A stretch of DNA of 64,000 nucleotides from Eudromia elegans (Eukaryota > Chordata > Aves > Tinamiformes > Tinamidae): assembly GCA_003342815.1 (NCBI GenBank), contig PTEX01000409.1:284782-348781 (forward strand). Reading direction: 5' to 3'. Both the position numbers and the translations under genes were made by a program. Shown here in pieces: positions 60,501 to 64,000 of this stretch (its first letter is position 1; each line of letters starts with the position of its first letter). Under the pieces are notes generated by a model. That model did not search any database. It was not told where the DNA came from and saw only the letters and a list, made by a program, of their open reading frames with translations.

Positions 60501-63411
60501 CTTGCCTCCCTTGGCAGGTAGTAGGATCTTGGTGAGAGTTTGGTGGCTTTGACGTGGTGCGTGACGGGCAGCGAGCTCTGCAGCACTGGTGTGGAGCCTG
60601 GGGTGCCATCGTTGCTGGTGCAGCAGGCTCTGCAGTTACCACAATTACTCTCGTAATCGGGCAGCAAATGCCTTTGGAGCCCTGTGAATTCGTGTAGGAA
60701 CAGCATGCACAAATTTGGCGTATGGTTTTTGCTTTTGCTTCTCAAGGTTTATTAAAATGGCATCAAATGGGAACTAGTGTCTTTCAAGAGGGCAAGTGAC
60801 ATTATTTCTACGTGAGAGCTTATTCCAGCTACAGTAGAGCATGGTGGGTTCCCAACCTGCAGCTCATGGGTGTTTTCTCTTCAAAACCCTTTTGATGTTG
60901 GCAAATTAAAAAGTCCAAAACTGGAACCTGCAGGAGCAGCGCAGTATGGCGTTGCCTGCAGCAGGTTATTTGCTACAGCTTGTTACCTGTTGGCCAGTAC
61001 AAGTTCACTGATCTTTTTAAAATTTTTTCCTTCATCCTTTTAAGCATTTCAAAGCCCAGCCAGGACTTTGCAACATACTTTTTGCAGTTCTAAAGCACTG
61101 AAATTATTACCTCCCTTTTTACTGATCAACAGCTTTTTGCTTGTGAGTAAATCCCAAACAAAAAATTGTTTATGCCCAAGTGTCAATAAAAATGTGAAAA
61201 ATCTCCTACAAAATAGTTTCTTTAGTAATTTGAAGAAAGCTGGAAGCTGGATTCTTTGGAAAGAATCTGCCGCCTTTACTGCAAAATTGCTACCCATATG
61301 ATTTAAAATTAACTTTACACCAGTGGATCAAAATGAATATATTTTAGTGTCTTTGTGTGTCATTTGTGTGTCTGGCATGGACTGTGCTGGTCCTCGGCAG
61401 TGAGTGGCAGTATTAGCAGGAGAGCAAGACCGAGGCTCTAGTGTTTATATCCAGACAGCTGGGTAGTTGAGCCAGCTGGCTGCCTTATTCATGAGGGCTC
61501 CTTCGGGGACTTGTTGCCAGTGGAAAAACACACAATAAATCTGTGATGCTGGTGTGAGGATATTATTTTGACAAAAAACAAAGCTTTCCTTTGCTGATAG
61601 TTTTTTTGTATGTTTTCCTTGTTGACTCTGACCTCTTTTCAGATCCACTCTGCTTTTGCAGGAGTCTCAGAGCACTGTCTTAGCTGTGTTGCTTTAGCCA
61701 CTAAAGTAGTAGATGGCCCTGCTGCTGTATCTGTAGCCCTGCTCCAGGCACCTGGGGCCCATCAGCACCTTCATCAAGCGAGTGGGTTTCACTGCTTGGT
61801 GAGGGTCCCAGGGAGGAACTGGGCTGGTACCTGCTGGTTGGGCCTAAAGCAGGGGCAGCACTTGCCTCAGCTCTTCTGCTGCACAGGTGAAGAGGCACTT
61901 CAACGCTTGATACAGAAGATATATATTTATGTTATGTTGGATGCAGTTGTGTAGACCGGTCAGTTTAGGTTCAGTTTAGTTTAAATGGTGAGGAATGGAC
62001 AGTCATCTGCAGATGGGGGAAAAAGTCAATTTGATCAAATTTGGCAACGCTGCATCAAGGCATCAGTTTCAACACTGGCAGAGCTATCATACATCCACTA
62101 TTACAGTGGCTGTAGTGCTCCAGTGAACCAAATTCAGTACTTCCCCTTCCACCTTCTTTCTTTTCTTTTACTTACTAGATTTTCTCTAAAAAACAAGCAA
62201 ACTGTTCTATGACTCTTTGTGCCTTGTTCAATCTAGGATAGTATTAGCAAGGAATGTTTTTGCAGGGGAAATAACAGCCTGACCACAAAATCCGTTTTTG
62301 TAAATGAATGTCAGTCTCGGACAGCATTTGTATGACTGATTTCCATAGGCATTAGAGGAACTGAACAATTAAATATGCTTTCTTCTACATTGTTTTTATT
62401 TGTTCGTAGTGTGTGTATATGTGTGCCCATGCACATCTATATGTAAAAATAATATGACATATTATGGTACTACGTTGCAAAGCTTCTGGAGAAGAGGTGA
62501 AGCAATGAATTCTGAGTTTAGAATAGTTTCTCTCTGTCGGCCTCCCCTCTATTTCAGCGTAGTTATGGTTCTTTGGCTCCAGTGAGTCCTCCTTGAGCCA
62601 ACAGAGTTCGCAACAGAGTTGCTTGCTTCAGCAACTTCATTTTGAGAAGTCCTCTCCTCCACTCTGCTGCAAATCTTACAACTGCAAACTGTACATGTGT
62701 TTGTGGAAGTGGATCTTCCCATCTGTCTGTCTCACTGGCAAATGTGATGGCAGAAAGGTCAAGTAAAGGGTCTTCCTGTTGCTCAATTATGAACTAAAAC
62801 ATGTCTTGAGCTGCGTGTTCAGAGCTGCACCCTCACACCCGCTTTCCTGGGAGCCGGGGTGCCCAAGCCGGAGCATCAGAGACAGCTGCCGTCACTGCAC
62901 GGGACTGGTTGGGGCCCAAACCCAGCAAGCCTTGAGCACACTAACTGTGGTGTAGCTGGCTTTGGGGGTGGAGGAGGAAGGACTTGGAAGGGCTTTTCCT
63001 TCTGTTTTCTCCAATCTCATATTAATCTCTCTGGGTTTGCCTCATTTGCATAGAGCTAGAGAGAAATTGTAGCAAATTTACCTGGAACCATTCCTTTGGA
63101 TAAAGTTCTTCCATCCTGTCGCTGGAGGCAGTGTCTATTAGATTTTGGCTGTTGAGTTATATCACAGAAACAAAAAAAAATACAGCTTATTTTCACCCAA
63201 ATGCCATGTGCTGTTAATTGCATCTAATTAGAGAAGTAGTTGAAAGAAGTAATATGCTCCATAAGGCTCTGTTCCGCTCTTTTCTTGTTAATTGGCTCTA
63301 GGCCTGTGTGGTAAACATTGCAAATGTTCAGTTTGTTTTAGTAGTGCTCAAAGAATTATATTTTATTTTTAATCCTATCCTAGGTTTGTTTGGCATGGAG
63401 TATATTACTTT
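57576..63411. other. Non-coding intron block (intron 3, right part)
   Basis: Apart from the CpG-dense patch at 60.3 kb, nothing is recognisable between the CR1 copy and the SH3B exon. Confidence 0.65.
60270..60390. other. Short CpG-dense patch
   Basis: Around 13 CpGs in 120 bp, with clusters such as GGTGGCCGCGAGCAG and CCTCGCTCGCGCTGG. It explains the 170-aa and 129-aa shadow frames on the - strand here, neither of which shows a domain. Confidence 0.3.
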
Positions 63412-63448
63412 AGTTTCACAATCTCTCTGTCTGCTTCATACCCACTAG
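63412..63448 (+). other. Splice acceptor of the SH3B exon
   Basis: A pyrimidine-rich stretch containing CTCTCTGTCTGCTTC is followed by CCCACTAG, with AG at 63447-63448. The exon then opens with GAGAGAG. Exon phase and peptide homology both support this cut. Confidence 0.92.
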
Positions 63449-63555
63449 GAGAGAGAAACAGGCGAAGAAGATGTCAGGTGGCTTTCAGTTATATGCCTCA
63501 AAATGAAGATGAACTGGAGTTAAAAGTTGGTGACATCATTGAAGTTGTTGGAGAG
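63449..63555 (+). CDS. SH3KBP1: SH3KBP1 internal exon: N-terminal half of SH3 domain B
   Basis: This 107-nt exon starts with GA, which completes the Gly codon split from the exon at 32860-32983, and then has 35 codons ending in GAG, so the next intron is phase 0. The peptide opens with a basic run (ERNRRRR), followed by [18 protein letters not shown] and [10 protein letters not shown]. This is the first half of an SH3 fold: the ALYDY-equivalent strand (VAFSY), the acidic RT loop (NEDELEL) and the strand before the n-Src loop. It matches the second SH3 domain of SH3KBP1 closely. CD2AP has a different start (a VLFEY-type strand) and differs after VGDII. In this family the SH3 domains bind atypical PxxxPR motifs such as that in Cbl. 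The WW ligand-binding residues and the last strands must lie in a later exon outside the window. The acceptor is a pyrimidine-rich tract ending in TAG, and the donor GAG|GTAAGT is a perfect consensus. Confidence 0.97.
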
Positions 63556-63561
63556 GTAAGT
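63556..63561 (+). other. Splice donor of the SH3B exon
   Basis: GAG|GTAAGT is a full consensus U1 site. Read-through into the intron would meet a TAG after 13 codons. Confidence 0.94.
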
Positions 63562-64000
63562 GGATGTTTAGTAGAATGTGCATGCACACAATTCTAGCAC
63601 ATCCTGAACATGCTAAGCTCTCAGACGTGCTCTATTTTAACAGGTAATTAAAACCAGATGTTTTTCTTTTCCAGTATCCTTAAGCATCTTTGTCAAGTTA
63701 GTTTTGGAGGTGACGGGAGGTGGTGTGCTCTTGTGGGTTTTTTTGTGAAGTCTTTCTTATTTTTCCCCAGTAGCAATTCTGCTGCTTTTACTCCATCAGA
63801 TGTTGCTTCTGAATTCAATGCAGGGAAAAAGCTCAGACTTTTGCTGCAGCACTGTTGGGTTTATATATCTTTTGAAGAAAAAGATAATAGCAGGAAAGCC
63901 CTGCCCAATTGCAATAAGCCAGGCACAGAGATGAATTACCTTTATCAAGTAAAACAGGTTAAAGAAATTTCCTTAGAGCCCTTGAGAATTCAGCCATGAT
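63556..64000 (+). other. SH3KBP1: SH3KBP1 intron 4 (5' end only)
   Basis: These are the first 445 bases of the intron after the SH3B exon. No sequence encoding the expected continuation (an acidic stretch followed by GWWEG) is present. The long open frame at 63658-63999 shows no recognisable domain and no splice sites that would join it. Confidence 0.85.

Larger units (their letters stand above)
32984..63448 (+). other. SH3KBP1: SH3KBP1 intron 3 (complete, 30,465 bp)
   Basis: This intron is bounded by GTAAAG and ACTAG. Both flanking exons are phase 1 here, so they splice in frame. It holds two CR1 fragments, several homopolymer tracts, a 26-bp A/T palindrome, a CpG island near 55.1-55.3 kb and two exon-like pseudo-exons. 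No nested gene was recognised on either strand. Confidence 0.88.

Noticed and set aside
60233-60745. 170-codon - strand open frame
   Set aside because: It overlaps a CpG-dense patch with several competing frames on both strands. No recognisable family.
63658-63999. 113-codon open frame at the right edge as a further SH3KBP1 exon
   Set aside because: It lacks the expected GWWEG continuation, and I see no acceptor-donor pair that would join it in phase 0.

Overview
The window looks like nuclear DNA of a bird, or at least a sauropsid. It has no prokaryotic-style gene packing: open frames are short and scattered, and base composition swings between AT-rich stretches and short GC/CpG-rich patches. 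The clearly recognisable interspersed repeats are CR1-type LINEs, the dominant retroposon family of birds and reptiles. No tRNA, rRNA, CRISPR array or complete gene was recognised.

The only protein-coding sequence I can support is two internal exons of one gene on the + strand. Exon A (32860-32983) encodes a Lys-rich linker. Exon B (63449-63555) encodes the N-terminal half of an SH3 domain. The reading frame joins across a split Gly codon (phase 1), and the spliced 77-residue peptide matches what I know of SH3KBP1 (CIN85/Ruk), from the end of SH3 domain A to the first half of SH3 domain B. The exon carrying SH3A should lie upstream of base 1, and the exon completing SH3B (the WW-containing part) downstream of base 64000. 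I looked for both in the window and found neither.

Layout: 1-32859 is the 3' part of the intron before exon A (called intron 2 here, assuming mammal-like numbering). 32984-63448 is a complete intron of 30,465 bp (intron 3). 63556-64000 is the start of intron 4. The introns hold a 5'-truncated, frameshifted CR1 reverse-transcriptase fragment (about 56345-57575, + strand), a decayed CR1 3' end (about 48850-49075, - strand), microsatellites, homopolymer tracts, AT-rich palindromes and several 150-400 bp GC/CpG-rich patches. The patches at 7621-7980 and 55082-55320 meet classical CpG-island criteria by hand count. They are the most plausible places for internal promoters of the short, SH3-deleted isoforms known for this gene in mammals.

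I found no convincing undescribed biological system. The items worth checking are the intronic CpG islands, the GC-rich patch just upstream of exon A, and three exon-like intervals with good splice-site signals.
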